Assembly: GCA_031291645.1 (NCBI GenBank)
Contig: JARLIQ010000112.1
Coordinates: 1 to 64,000, forward strand
Reading direction: 5' to 3'
DNA length: 64,000 nt
DNA from: Caulobacteraceae bacterium
GTDB taxonomy: Bacteria > Pseudomonadota > Alphaproteobacteria > Caulobacterales > Caulobacteraceae
Shown here: positions 26,291 to 36,103 of the stretch, piece after piece
Layout of the letters: each line of letters starts with the position of its first letter
How positions within the stretch are numbered: position 1 is the first letter of the stretch
Notes under the pieces: model-generated
What the model saw: the letters and a program-made list of their open reading frames with translations, nothing else
What the model was told of the DNA's origin: nothing
Database searches by the model: none
Position numbers and translations under genes: made by a program

Positions 26291-29221
26291 TCAATCCGTC
26301 GCCGCGGGGTCCGGGATCAGCCGGTCGTAGGCCGCCAGCGCCGCCTTGCGCGCCGCGCGCAGGCGCCCGGCCAGGCTGGGAAAGCCGCGCACGCCACCTG
26401 CCCGGGCCAGGGCCGCGCGGAACGCCTTCGGCTCGCGCACCGGGTCGGCGTCCTCCTCCAGCGCCACCTTCAGCAGCTGGGACAGGTTCTGCTGCAGCCG
26501 CCATGCGGCCTCCAGCGCCTCGACGGGCGCGCGCTCGGCCAGGCCGGCCTCGGCGATGGCGGCCAGGGCCTCGGCGGTGTGCGGCCGCAGGGGGCCGCCG
26601 CCGGCCGCGCCGACGATCTGCAGGTACTGGGCGACGAATTCGATGTCGACGAGGCCGCCCGGCGACAGCTTCAGGTCCCAGAAGCCCGAGGGCGGCTTCT
26701 CCGCGGCGATCAGCGCCCGCATCTCGCGCGCGTCGCGGGCGGCGGCCAGCCGGTCGCGCGGCCGGCGAAGGGCGGCCTCGACCGCCCCGGCCACCCAGGC
26801 GGCGAAGGCGTCCGAGCTGGCCCAGACCACCCGCGCGCGGGTCAGGGCCATGATCTCCCAGGTCTCGGCCTCGCTGGCGTAGTAGCCTTCGAAGGCGGCC
26901 GCGCTCACCGCCACCGGTCCGGCGGTGCCGGAGGGCCGCAGGCGCATGTCCACCTGGTAGAGGCCGCCCTCGGCGGTCGGCGCCGACAGGGCCGCGATCA
27001 GCCGCTGGGTGAAGCGGGCGTAGAAGGTCTCGGCCATCCAGCCCTTGGCGTCGGACACCGCGTCCGGCGCCTCGGCCCGGTAGAGGGTCATCAGGTCGAG
27101 GTCCGAGCCGGCGGTCATCTCGCGCGAGCCGCACTTGCCCAGGGCGACCACCGCCACCGCCCCGGGGAAGACGCCGCCGATCCTCTCGGTCTCGGCCAGC
27201 GAGACGGGCGCCAGCGCGCGGATGCAGACGTCGGCCAGGTCGGCGAAGGCGCGTCCGGCGACGTCGGCGCTGGCCGCGCCGCTCATCACCTGCACCCCCA
27301 CCCGGAAGGCCTGTTCGCGGTGGACACGGCGCACCGCGTCCATCGCCGCCTCGAAGCCCGGCCCCGCGCTGGCCAGGGCCGCGGCCAGGGCGGCCTCGTC
27401 CTCGCCCGGCTGGACCGGCTCGAAGAAGTCGCGGTCGAGCATGGCGTCCAGCGCCGCCGGCCGCCGCGCCAGGGTGTCGGCCAGCTGGGGCGCGAAGGCC
27501 ATCACCTCGACCACCAGCCCGAACAGCCTGGGCTGGGCCAGGAACAGCGACTGCACCTGGACGCCGGAGTTCAGCCGCTGGAAGAAGTCGGCGAACCGCA
27601 GGAACGCCGTGTCGGGCGCGCCGGTGGCCTGCGCGGCCTCCAGCAGCCGCGGGGCGAGCCGGGTGAACAGCTCGCGGCCGCTTTCGGTGCGGGTCGCGGC
27701 GATCCGGCCATGGTGCCAGGCGCGGATGGTGGCCGAGACCCGGCCGGGCTCGGAAAAGCCCATCTTCGCCAGGGTGCGCACCGTCTCCGGGTCGTCCTCG
27801 ACCCCGGTGAACACCAGGCTGCCGAAGCGCGAGGACAGGTCCTCCGCCTCCGGAAACAGCTCGCCATAGCGCCGGTTGACCGACTTCAGCAGCCGCCCGA
27901 CGCGGGCGTCGAACCGGCGAAGGTCCGTCTCGCCCGACAGGGCCGCGATCCGCCGCCGCTCGGCGTCGGCCTCGGGCAGGCGATGGGTCTGCTCGTCGGC
28001 GATCATCTGGGCGCGGTGCTCGAGCGCGCGCAGGTCGGCATAGGCCTGCGCCAGTTCCCCGGCCGTCGCCGGCCGGACCACGCCGGCGGCCGCCAGGGCC
28101 CGCAGCGCCTCGACCGTGCGGTTGGCGCGCAGCGACGGGTCCCGCCCGCCCAGGATCAGCTGCTGGGTCTGGACGTAGAATTCGATCTCCCGGATGCCGC
28201 CGCGGCCCAGCTTGACGTCCGCCCCCTGCGCCGAGAGCCGTTCGTCGACCTTGTGCACGTGGATCTGGCGCTTGATCGACTGGATGTCGTCGATGGCCGA
28301 GAAGTCGAGGTTGCGCCGCCAGACGAAGGGCTGCAGCTCGCCCAGGAAGGCCTGGCCGCGGGCGACGTCGCCGGCGGCGACGCGGGCCTTGATCAGGGCC
28401 GCCCGCTCCCAGTTCTGGCCGACCGTCTCGTAGTAGTCGAGGGCGGCGGCGATCGGCGCGGCGGGCGGGGTGGCGGCCGGATCGGGCCGCAGGCGCAGGT
28501 CCACGCGGAAGACGTAGCCGTCGGCGGTCCGCTGCTGCAGCATCTCGGCGACCTGCTGGGTCAGGCGCACGGCGAAGGCCTGGGGCTCGACGTCCGCCGC
28601 CAGCGGCAGGGCGTCGGGCTCGTAGAAGACCGAGAAGTCGATGTCGCTGGAATAGTTCAGCTCGAAGGCGCCGTACTTGCCCATGGCCAGGCAGAAGAGG
28701 CCGGGGACCGGGCCGGCCGCCCCGTCCGCCGGCGCCAGCAGCCGCCCGCGCTGCGCCTCCGCCCGCGCCGGAACCGCTAGGGCCGCGCGCAGGGCCGCGT
28801 CGGCGAACCGCGTCAGAGCCGAGGTCAGGGCGTCCAGGTCCCAGACCCCGCCCAGGTCGGCCAGGGCGGTCAGGAGGTGGACGTCGCCCTTGAGCACCCG
28901 CAGCCGGTGCTTGGCCGTGTCCATCCCCTCGCCGTGCGCCTCGACCTCGGCCGCCTCGGCCAGGATCTGCGCCAGCCGCGCCTCGGGCGGGGCCAGAAGG
29001 ATCGCTTTCAGCCGCTCGGGCCGGCGCGCGGCCAGGCCGGCCAGATAGGGCGCGGCGCCGAACACCGGGGCCAGGGCGGGCCTGGCCGCCTCCAGCGCGT
29101 CGGACCAGCCGTGGCGGGCCGCGTCGGCGGACAGCAGCTCCAGCGTCCGCGCCGCGGCGGCGGCGTCCAGCACCGGCCCGCATGGCCGCAGCCGGCCCGC
29201 GAGCGCCTCCGCCGCGCTCAT
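26291..29221 (-). CDS. glnE: Bifunctional glutamine synthetase adenylyltransferase/deadenylase
   Basis: The 976-aa protein has two nucleotidyltransferase domains joined by a helical linker. The N-terminal deadenylase motif GKYGAFELNYSSDID is at residues ~181-195. The C-terminal adenylyltransferase motif GKCGSREMTAGSDLD is at ~695-710. Downstream PII-response and C-terminal helical bundles are present (SPGGLVDIEFVAQYLQIV). It attaches or removes AMP from glutamine synthetase in response to PII state. The length agrees with alphaproteobacterial GlnE. The start ATG overlaps the stop of the upstream histidine kinase gene. Confidence 0.96.
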   Translation of the reverse strand: MSAAEALAGRLRPCGPVLDAAAAARTLELLSADAARHGWSDALEAARPALAPVFGAAPYLAGLAARRPERLKAILLAPPEARLAQILAEAAEVEAHGEGMDTAKHRLRVLKGDVHLLTALADLGGVWDLDALTSALTRFADAALRAALAVPARAEAQRGRLLAPADGAAGPVPGLFCLAMGKYGAFELNYSSDIDFSVFYEPDALPLAADVEPQAFAVRLTQQVAEMLQQRTADGYVFRVDLRLRPDPAATPPAAPIAAALDYYETVGQNWERAALIKARVAAGDVARGQAFLGELQPFVWRRNLDFSAIDDIQSIKRQIHVHKVDERLSAQGADVKLGRGGIREIEFYVQTQQLILGGRDPSLRANRTVEALRALAAAGVVRPATAGELAQAYADLRALEHRAQMIADEQTHRLPEADAERRRIAALSGETDLRRFDARVGRLLKSVNRRYGELFPEAEDLSSRFGSLVFTGVEDDPETVRTLAKMGFSEPGRVSATIRAWHHGRIAATRTESGRELFTRLAPRLLEAAQATGAPDTAFLRFADFFQRLNSGVQVQSLFLAQPRLFGLVVEVMAFAPQLADTLARRPAALDAMLDRDFFEPVQPGEDEAALAAALASAGPGFEAAMDAVRRVHREQAFRVGVQVMSGAASADVAGRAFADLADVCIRALAPVSLAETERIGGVFPGAVAVVALGKCGSREMTAGSDLDLMTLYRAEAPDAVSDAKGWMAETFYARFTQRLIAALSAPTAEGGLYQVDMRLRPSGTAGPVAVSAAAFEGYYASEAETWEIMALTRARVVWASSDAFAAWVAGAVEAALRRPRDRLAAARDAREMRALIAAEKPPSGFWDLKLSPGGLVDIEFVAQYLQIVGAAGGGPLRPHTAEALAAIAEAGLAERAPVEALEAAWRLQQNLSQLLKVALEEDADPVREPKAFRAALARAGGVRGFPSLAGRLRAARKAALAAYDRLIPDPAATD

Positions 29222-30624
29222 TGCGCCCTCGGCAGCACCAGGGCGACCCGAAGGCCCGGCCCGATCTCGCCGACCTTGCCCGGCCCCTCGTCGATCTCAA
29301 GCCGCCCGCCGTGCGCCTCGGCCACCGCCGAGACCAGCGACAGGCCAAGCCCGACGCCCGGCTGGCTGCGGCTGTTCTCCAGCCGCACGAAGCGCTGCAC
29401 CACCCGCGGGCGGTCGGCCTCGGGCACGCCGGGGCCGGTGTCGGTGACCGAGAACTCGATCTCGCCGGACGAGCGGCGGCGCACGCGCAGCATCACCGCC
29501 CCGCCCGGCGCGTTGTACTTGACGGCGTTGTCGAGGATGTTGGCCATGGCCTGGGCGATGAACTCGCGATTGCCGCGCACGCTCAGACCTTCGGCCAGTT
29601 CGGCGGTGAACTCCAGCGACCGTTCCTCGGCCAGGGGCTGGTACAGCTCGACGATGTCGGCGGCGAGCTGGCTGGGGTCGAACGGCTTCTGGTCGGGCGC
29701 CGAGCCCGCCGCCTGCAGCCGGGCGATGGCCAGCACGGCGGCGAAGGTCTTGAGCACCCCGTCGGCGTCCTCCAGCGCCTGGGCCAGGGCCGCGGTCGGA
29801 TCGCCCTTGCCCGCCTCGACGTCCAGCAGCGCCACCTCCAGCCGGGTGCGCAGCCGGGTCAGCGGCGAGCGCAGGTCGTGGGCGATGGCGTCGCCCGCGT
29901 GGCGCAGGCCGCCGATCGACCGCTCCAGCCGGTCGAGCATGTCGTTCAGCCCGGCGGCCAGTTCATCGAACTCGTCGCCCGAGCCGCGCAGCACGACCCG
30001 GGCCTGCAGGTCGCCGCCCTGGACCGCCGCGACCACCGCATTGAGCTGGGAGACCGAGCGGGTGACGTTGCGGCTGACCACGAGGCCGCCGGCCAGGCCG
30101 AGCACCACCACCAGGCCGCCGGCGCCCCACAGGGCGCTCACGATCCTCAGCACATAGGCCTCGGCGTCGCTGACGTCGGCGCCGACGAACAGCACCTCGC
30201 CGCCGGTCAGCTTCTGGCGTTCGCCGCGGGCGAGGCGCTGGCTGACGCTCCCGCCGGGCGTCGGGGCGTTGACCTTGAAGCGCATCCAGACGGTGTTGCG
30301 CTCGTCGAACCGGCCGACGCGGGTTTCCGGGATGTCGCCCCAGATCCGGTGGCCGTTCTCGTCGAGCAACAGGTAGAGGAAGTCGTGGCCGGCGGCGGCC
30401 CGCTCGATCATCGCCCGGCGCAGGGCGTCGCGCCCGCCGTGGCTGTAGACCTGCTCCAGCGCCGCCACCTCGTGCGAGATCTCGGAGTCGGCGACGCGCG
30501 AGACCTCGCCCACCGCGACGACGTAGATATAGGCCAGGAAGGCCGACGCCGCCCCGGCGAACAGGGCCATGAACAGCAGGGTCAGCCGGAACGGGGTGGT
30601 CCGGAACAGGGCGGGCAGGCGCAT
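29218..30624 (-). CDS. Sensor histidine kinase, FeuQ-like position
   Basis: The 468-aa protein has TM1 at about 12-38 (LTLLFMALFAGAASAFLAYI), a periplasmic domain of ~125 residues and TM2 near 165-185 (LWGAGGLVVVLGLAGGLVV). A HAMP domain and HisKA with GDAIAHDLRSPLTRLRTRLE follow. HATPase_c has NILDNAVKYNAPGGAV, DTGPGVPEADR and GVGLGLSLV. It forms a pair with the response regulator 10 bp upstream. The order cyc/ccm genes, degP, regulator, kinase, glnE is the order reported for feuP-feuQ in rhizobia. A FeuQ-like assignment therefore rests on synteny, not on a diagnostic motif. Confidence 0.88.
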   Translation of the reverse strand: MRLPALFRTTPFRLTLLFMALFAGAASAFLAYIYVVAVGEVSRVADSEISHEVAALEQVYSHGGRDALRRAMIERAAAGHDFLYLLLDENGHRIWGDIPETRVGRFDERNTVWMRFKVNAPTPGGSVSQRLARGERQKLTGGEVLFVGADVSDAEAYVLRIVSALWGAGGLVVVLGLAGGLVVSRNVTRSVSQLNAVVAAVQGGDLQARVVLRGSGDEFDELAAGLNDMLDRLERSIGGLRHAGDAIAHDLRSPLTRLRTRLEVALLDVEAGKGDPTAALAQALEDADGVLKTFAAVLAIARLQAAGSAPDQKPFDPSQLAADIVELYQPLAEERSLEFTAELAEGLSVRGNREFIAQAMANILDNAVKYNAPGGAVMLRVRRRSSGEIEFSVTDTGPGVPEADRPRVVQRFVRLENSRSQPGVGLGLSLVSAVAEAHGGRLEIDEGPGKVGEIGPGLRVALVLPRAQ

Positions 30625-30634
30625 CGCCCGCGCC

Positions 30635-31306
30635 TCAAGCCTCCAGCCGGTAGCCGGCGCCGCGCACGGTCAGCAGCATCGGCCGGTCGAAGCCCTTGTC
30701 GATCTTGGAGCGCAGGCGCGAGACGTGGACGTCGATGACGTTGGTCTGGGGGTCGAAGTGGTATTCCCAGACCTTCTCCAGCAGCATGGTGCGGGTGACC
30801 GACTGGCCCGCGTGCCGCATCAGGAATTCCAGCAGCTGGAACTCGCGCGGCTGCAGGTCGATCTCGCGGCCCTCGCGCCGGACGGTGCGGCCGATCAGGT
30901 CCATCTCCAGCTCGCCGACGCGCAGCACGGTCTGGACCGAGCCGGTCTCGCGGCGGCGGGCCAGGGCCTCGACCCGGGCGATCAGCTCGGCGAAGGCGTA
31001 GGGCTTGACCAGATAGTCGTCGCCGCCGGCCTTCAGTCCGGTGACCCGGTCCTCGATCTCGCCCAGGGCCGAGAGGAACAGGACGGGCGTCTGGTCGCCG
31101 GCCCGGCGCAGGGTCTCGACCATGGTCAGGCCGTCCATGTTCGGCGTCATCCGGTCGACGACCAGCACGTCGAACCCGCCGCCGGACGCGGCCTTCAGCC
31201 CCAGGGCGCCGTCGGCGACATGGGTGACCTGGTGGCCGGCCTCGGTCAGCCCGCGCACCATGGCCGCGCCCGCCTCGGCGTCGTCCTCGACGATCAGGAT
31301 GCGCAT
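30635..31306 (-). CDS. OmpR/PhoB-type response regulator, FeuP-like position
   Basis: The 223-aa protein has a receiver domain (MRILIVEDDAEAGAAMVRGL; phosphoacceptor Asp in VLVVDRMTPNMDGL near residue 51; conserved Lys in YLVKPYAFAEL). A trans_reg_C winged helix follows, with LQPREFQLLEFLMRHAGQSV and VIDVHVSRLRSKIDKGF. It is activated by the adjacent histidine kinase. In rhizobia the regulator in this genomic position controls envelope/cyclic glucan export genes, but targets here are unknown. Confidence 0.93.
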   Translation of the reverse strand: MRILIVEDDAEAGAAMVRGLTEAGHQVTHVADGALGLKAASGGGFDVLVVDRMTPNMDGLTMVETLRRAGDQTPVLFLSALGEIEDRVTGLKAGGDDYLVKPYAFAELIARVEALARRRETGSVQTVLRVGELEMDLIGRTVRREGREIDLQPREFQLLEFLMRHAGQSVTRTMLLEKVWEYHFDPQTNVIDVHVSRLRSKIDKGFDRPMLLTVRGAGYRLEA

Positions 31307-31340
31307 CGCCCCGCCGGCCGCGCCGGTCCTCTAAGGAATC

Positions 31341-32927
31341 CTATTCCCCGATCTTAATCGGAGCGAAGCGGGTGACGCCATCGCGATGAATGCCCAGCAG
31401 GATGCTGGTGCGGCCCGCGCGCTTGGCGGCGGCCACCGCGGCCACCACGTCGGCGGGCGAGGCGACGTTGCTGTCGCCGGCGCGCACGATGATGTCGCCG
31501 GCCTTCAGCCCCTTGTCGGAGGCGTCCGACGAGCCCTTGACCGAGAGCACGACCGCGCCGCGCACGTCGGGCTGCAGGCCCAGGTGGCTACGCGTGGCGT
31601 CGTCCAGCGGGCCCAGGCTCAGGCCCAGCGCGGAGGGATGCTCCGCCTGGCCGCCCTGGGGCGAGGCCGGACCGCCGCCGCTGTCGCTGTTGTCGTTGGC
31701 CGCGAGCTGGCTCGGCGGCGGGCGCACGCCCGAGGTGACCTCGATGGACTTGGGCTTGCCGTCGCGCAGCAGCGACAGGCGCAGGGTGTCGCCCGGATGC
31801 TGGCTGGCCACCAGCCGGGTCAGTTCGGTGGCGCTGCCGACCGAATGGCCGTTCAGCTCGACCACCACGTCGCCGGGCATGACGCCGGCCTTCTGGGCCG
31901 GGCCGCCGGGCACCAGGTCGGCGACCAGCGCGCCCTTCTTGCCGCTCATGCCCATGCTGTCGGCGATCTCGGGCGTGACGTCCTGGATGGTCGCGCCGAG
32001 ATAGCCGCGGGTGATCTTGCCGCCGCCGATCAGCTGCTTGGTGATGTTGTCGGCGACGTCGGCGGGAATGGCGAAGCCGATGCCGACCGACCCGCCCGAG
32101 GGCGAGAAGATCGCCGAGTTGACCCCGATCACCCGGCCGTAGATGTCGAAGGTCGGCCCGCCCGAGTTGCCCCGGTTGATCGGGGCGTCGATCTGGATGA
32201 AGTCGACGAAGTTGTCGCCGATGTTGCGCCCGTAGGCCGAGACGATCCCGGCCGTGGCCGTGCCGTTCAGGCCGTAGGGGTTGCCGACCGCCAGCACCCA
32301 GTCGCCCACCCGCGGCTTGGCCGAGTTCTCGAAGTCGACGAACGGGAAGCCCGTACCCTGGACCTTGATCACCGCCAGGTCGGTGTCCTCGTCGCGGCCG
32401 ATGATCTTGGCCGGCAGCTCGCGCCCGTCGGTCAGGGTGACCTTGATGTCCTCGGCGTTCTCGACGACGTGGTTGTTGGTGACGATGTAGCCGTCCGGCG
32501 AGATGAAGAAGCCGGAGCCGGAGGACTGGGCCTTGGGGCCCTTGGCGCCGCCGCTGGCGCCACCGCCACTGCCACTGCCACCATCGCCGTCGTCGCCGCC
32601 GTTGTCGTCGTCACCGCCCTTGCCGTTCGGCTGGGCGTTGAACGGGAAGTTCTCGAAGCCGGGGATCTGGCGCAGGGTGCGCGGGTCGATGTGCGAGGTG
32701 ACGTCGATCGAGACCACCGCGGGCGAGACGCGCTCGAAGATGTCGGCGAACGACAGCGGCGCGCCGGGCGGCGGGGAGAAGATGGTGCTGTTCGAGACCC
32801 GGGTCAGCGGCAGGTGCGCGCCCGCGGCGAGCGCCGGGGACCAGCGCACGCCGCCGCCCGCCAGCGCCGCGGCCGCGATCCCGGCGGCGGCCACCCCGAT
32901 GAGGATACCGGACTTCATTGACGCCAT
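31341..32927 (-). CDS. degP: DegP/HtrA-type periplasmic serine protease
   Basis: Beginning at ATG 32925-32927, the 528-aa protein has a signal/anchor (SGILIGVAAAGIAAAALAGG), then the trypsin-like domain. Catalytic His lies in IVTNNHVVENAED, Asp in DEDTDLAVIKVQ and Ser in NRGNSGGPTFD. Two PDZ domains follow (GGPAQKAGVMPGDVVVELNG; DKGLKAGDIIVRAGDSNVAS). A Gly/Asp/Ser-rich stretch of about 27 residues lies before the catalytic His, longer than the usual loop. It degrades or refolds damaged envelope proteins. It lies between the cytochrome maturation genes and the two-component pair, as in rhizobia. Confidence 0.93.
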   Translation of the reverse strand: MASMKSGILIGVAAAGIAAAALAGGGVRWSPALAAGAHLPLTRVSNSTIFSPPPGAPLSFADIFERVSPAVVSIDVTSHIDPRTLRQIPGFENFPFNAQPNGKGGDDDNGGDDGDGGSGSGGGASGGAKGPKAQSSGSGFFISPDGYIVTNNHVVENAEDIKVTLTDGRELPAKIIGRDEDTDLAVIKVQGTGFPFVDFENSAKPRVGDWVLAVGNPYGLNGTATAGIVSAYGRNIGDNFVDFIQIDAPINRGNSGGPTFDIYGRVIGVNSAIFSPSGGSVGIGFAIPADVADNITKQLIGGGKITRGYLGATIQDVTPEIADSMGMSGKKGALVADLVPGGPAQKAGVMPGDVVVELNGHSVGSATELTRLVASQHPGDTLRLSLLRDGKPKSIEVTSGVRPPPSQLAANDNSDSGGGPASPQGGQAEHPSALGLSLGPLDDATRSHLGLQPDVRGAVVLSVKGSSDASDKGLKAGDIIVRAGDSNVASPADVVAAVAAAKRAGRTSILLGIHRDGVTRFAPIKIGE

Positions 32928-33071
32928 GTTCACTTCGATCCTTGTCGTCCCGGCCCGCCGACGACGGCGAAGCCCGGACATCGGCAAAACGCGAACCCAT
33001 GCATTGCGCGCAGATTTGAGGCTTCCGCAAGGCGTTTTCCAGGGCGCGGCCGCGTCATCGCGCCAGGCGCC

Positions 33072-33536
33072 TCAACCGTCGCGCAGGCGGGCGAGACGCG
33101 ATTCCTCCTCGGGCGTCAGGGCCGCCTCGGGGGCCGGCGCCTCGCCGGGGGGCGCCGGGCGGCGGGTGCGCGCCAGCAGCACCGCCACGCCGGCGGTCAC
33201 GATCACGAAGGGCGCCAGCCAGGCCACGGCGTTGGCGGCGGAGAAGCGCGGCCGAAGCAGGATGAACTCGCCGTAGCGCTGGACCAGGAAGCGCCGGATC
33301 TCGGCGTTCGAACGGCCGGCGGCGACCTGAGCCCGCACGGTCTGGCGCAGGTCGCGCGCCAGGTCGGCCTCGGAATCGTCGATCGACTCGTTCTGGCAGA
33401 CGACGCAGCGAATCTGCTCGAACAGGGCCCGCGCACGCGCCTCCTGCGCCGGGTCGGCCAGCCGGTCGCGCGGGTCGGCGGCCGCCGCCAGGCAGAAGAC
33501 GGCGGCCAGCGCCGCGAGGCCGCGCGCCAGTCTCAC
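33072..33536 (-). CDS. ccmH: Cytochrome c-type biogenesis protein CcmH (CycL)
   Basis: From GTG 33534-33536 the 154-aa protein has a signal peptide (LARGLAALAAVFCLAAAA). The apocytochrome-reducing motif RCVVCQNESIDDS is near residue 45, and one C-terminal TM segment (NAVAWLAPFVIVTAGVAVLL) precedes a short cytoplasmic tail. CcmH receives electrons and reduces the CXXCH cysteines of apocytochrome c before haem ligation by CcmF. Its start overlaps the ccmF stop by 4 bp. No ccmG lies between them. Confidence 0.93.
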   Translation of the reverse strand: MRLARGLAALAAVFCLAAAADPRDRLADPAQEARARALFEQIRCVVCQNESIDDSEADLARDLRQTVRAQVAAGRSNAEIRRFLVQRYGEFILLRPRFSAANAVAWLAPFVIVTAGVAVLLARTRRPAPPGEAPAPEAALTPEEESRLARLRDG

Positions 33537-35524
33537 TCGGCCGGCTCCAGCGCCGCCTTGGCCGCCCGCTGCGGCAGGCCGAAGCGCAGTCGCCGGTCGG
33601 ACAGCGAGATCAGCCCGCCCAGGGCCATGATCAGCGGGCCGGCGAAGATCAGCCTGGACCAGCGGTTCCAGTAGGCCCGGACCAGCCAGACCGGCTGGCC
33701 CGCGTCGCCCGTGCGCCGGTCGCCGAGCACGATGTAGACGTCGCTGACGCCGGGCGGGCAGATCGCCACCTTCGAGGTGGTCTGCCGCTGGACCGGATAG
33801 AAGCGCCGCGCGGGCGTGGCCTGGCAGACCTCGCGCCCGGCGCGGGTGACGCTGATCATCGCCCGCTCGGCGGCGAAGTTCGGGCCTTCGACCGGGCCGA
33901 CGCTCTTGAGGTTCAGTTCGTAGACGCCCAGCGTCAGCCGGTCGCCCACCCCCATCACCTTGGCCGCCTCGACCCGCCAGGCGGTCTCGAACGCGGCGCC
34001 GAGCACGAAGACGCCGATGCCGACGTGGGCCAGGGTCATGCCCCAGGCGCCCCGGGGCAGGCCCCGCAGGCGGCGCAGCGCCTCGCCGGCGCCGACCTTG
34101 CCCAGCCGGCTGCGGTCGGCCAGCTCGGCGATCGAGCCGGCGACCAGCCAGACGCCGAGCGCGACGCCGAAGGCCGCCAGCGCCTTGCGCGGCTGGACGA
34201 GCGCGAACACCAGGGCGCCGGCCGCCAGCGCCACCAGGGCCGCGGCCCACAGCCGGCGCAGCGCGCCGCCGAGGTCGGCCCGCTTCCAGGCGAGCAGCGG
34301 CCCGATCGGCAGGATCAGCAGCACCACCGCCATCAGGGGGGTGAAGGTCAGGTTGTAGTAGGGCGCGCCGAACGAGGCCATGTCGCCGGTCAGGGCCTGG
34401 CGGATCAGCGGATAGAGGGTGCCCAACAGCACCGTGGCCACCGCCGCCGACAGGAAGATGTTGTTGACCACCAGCGCCGTCTCGCGGCTGACCGCGGCGA
34501 ACAGGCCGCCCGGCGGCAGGCTCGGCGCGCGCCAGGCGAAGAGGCCGAAGCCCGAGCCGGCCGCGACGCCCAGTATGGCCAGCAGCAGCATGCCGCGCCT
34601 GGGGTTCACCGCGAAGGCGTGGACCGACATCAGGACGCCCGAGCGGACCAGGAAGGCCCCCAGCATCGAGAAGGTGAAGGCCATCAGCGCCAGGAACACC
34701 GTCCAGGCCGCCAGGGCGCCGCGCTTTTCGGTCACCACCGCCGAGTGCAGCAGGGCGGTGGCCGCGATCCACGGCATGAAGCTGGCGTTCTCCACCGGGT
34801 CCCAGGCCCACCAGCCGCCCCAGCCGAGCTCGTAGTAGGCCCAGAACGAGCCCAGGGTGATGCCGATGGTCAGCAGGCTCCAGGAGGCGAGCGCCCAGGG
34901 CCGCACCCACCGCGCCCAGGCCGCGTCGACCCGCCCCTCGATCAGGGCCGCGACGGCCAGGGAATAGACCACCGACATGCCGACGTAGCCGGCGTAGAGG
35001 AAGGGCGGGTGGATCGCCAGGAACGGGTCCTGCAGGATCGGGTTCAGCGAGGCGCCCTCGACCGGCGGGTTGGCCAGCCGCAGCAGCGGGTTGGAGGCGA
35101 ACACCGCATAGGCCAGGAACAGGGCGCCCAGCACGCCCTGGGTGGCGACCGCCGTCGCCTTCAGCCGGGCCGGCAGGCCGCCGCCGCCGAGCGCGATCAC
35201 CGCGCCGAACCCGGTCAGGGCCAGGCACCAGAGCAGCATCGAGCCGTCGTGGCTGCCCCAGACGCCGGCGATCTTGTAGAGCAGCGGCTTGGCGGTGTGG
35301 GAGTTCTCGGCCACGTTGGCCACCGAGAAGTCCGAGGTCACGAAGGCGATCATCAGGGCTGCGAAGGCGAAGGCGACGCCGAGGAAGGCGCCCGCCGCCG
35401 CGCCCTCGCCCGCCCCGGCCAGCACGGCCGAGCCGCGCACGCGCCCCGCGATCGAAAAGCCGGCCTGGGCCAGGGACAGGACCAGGGCCAGGACCAGGGC
35501 GAACGAACCGAGCTCGGCGGTCAT
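33533..35524 (-). CDS. ccmF: Haem lyase subunit CcmF (CycK)
   Basis: The 663-aa protein is a polytopic membrane protein with roughly 15 hydrophobic segments. The haem-handling WWD signature WGGWWAWDPVENASFMPW lies near residue 235. Additional conserved His residues occur, for example in FLAIHPPFLYAGYVG. It transfers haem from CcmE to apocytochrome c together with CcmH and CcmI. The ATG (35522-35524) overlaps the stop of ccmE. The length matches CcmF (about 650 aa). Confidence 0.96.
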   Translation of the reverse strand: MTAELGSFALVLALVLSLAQAGFSIAGRVRGSAVLAGAGEGAAAGAFLGVAFAFAALMIAFVTSDFSVANVAENSHTAKPLLYKIAGVWGSHDGSMLLWCLALTGFGAVIALGGGGLPARLKATAVATQGVLGALFLAYAVFASNPLLRLANPPVEGASLNPILQDPFLAIHPPFLYAGYVGMSVVYSLAVAALIEGRVDAAWARWVRPWALASWSLLTIGITLGSFWAYYELGWGGWWAWDPVENASFMPWIAATALLHSAVVTEKRGALAAWTVFLALMAFTFSMLGAFLVRSGVLMSVHAFAVNPRRGMLLLAILGVAAGSGFGLFAWRAPSLPPGGLFAAVSRETALVVNNIFLSAAVATVLLGTLYPLIRQALTGDMASFGAPYYNLTFTPLMAVVLLILPIGPLLAWKRADLGGALRRLWAAALVALAAGALVFALVQPRKALAAFGVALGVWLVAGSIAELADRSRLGKVGAGEALRRLRGLPRGAWGMTLAHVGIGVFVLGAAFETAWRVEAAKVMGVGDRLTLGVYELNLKSVGPVEGPNFAAERAMISVTRAGREVCQATPARRFYPVQRQTTSKVAICPPGVSDVYIVLGDRRTGDAGQPVWLVRAYWNRWSRLIFAGPLIMALGGLISLSDRRLRFGLPQRAAKAALEPAE

Positions 35525-36009
35525 CAGCTCCCCGCGCCCGCCGCGCCGGCCTGCGCCTCGCCGCCGCGCCACTCGCCGGACGCCTTGAGCGCGCGCGTCA
35601 CTTCGCGGGGCATGTATTTCTCGTCGTGCTTGGCCAGGACCTCGCTGGCCTGGAACACCCCGTCGGCGCGATAGGCGCCCTTGGTCACCACGCCCTGGCC
35701 CTCACGGAACAGGTCCGGCAGGTCGCCGCGATAGACCACCTTGTCCTCGGCGGCGTGGTCCATGACCACGAAGTCGACCGAGCCGTCCGACAGCTTGACC
35801 ACGCTGCCCTTGGCCACCAGTCCGCCGAGCTGGATCGGGCGGCCCGCCGGCACGCGGGCGGCGTGGGCCTGGGACGGCGAGTAGAACAGCGAGACCGTAT
35901 TGCCCATGGCGTACAGCGTCAGGCCGGCGGCGCCCGCGAGGATCGGGGCGGCCAGGGCGACCACGGCGAGGCGCCGGCGCGCCTTTCTGGATTTCGGCAG
36001 AATGTTCAT
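35524..36009 (-). CDS. ccmE: Periplasmic haem chaperone CcmE (CycJ)
   Basis: The 161-aa protein has an N-terminal basic stretch, one TM anchor (LAVVALAAPILAGAAGLTLY) and an OB-fold periplasmic domain. The haem-binding His is in VLAKHDEKYMP near residue 128, followed by the conserved Tyr. The extra Ala/Gly-rich tail is common in alphaproteobacteria. It ferries haem to CcmF. The 95-bp gap to ccmI is the only one in the block. Confidence 0.96.
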   Translation of the reverse strand: MNILPKSRKARRRLAVVALAAPILAGAAGLTLYAMGNTVSLFYSPSQAHAARVPAGRPIQLGGLVAKGSVVKLSDGSVDFVVMDHAAEDKVVYRGDLPDLFREGQGVVTKGAYRADGVFQASEVLAKHDEKYMPREVTRALKASGEWRGGEAQAGAAGAGS

Positions 36010-36103
36010 CGTCCAACCGGCCCTGAACGGCCGCCCATCGGCCTATAGCATAGGGGTCGCGCAGCCTGTCGCCAAAGGCGGGACGAAACCATGACCCAGA
36101 TCA

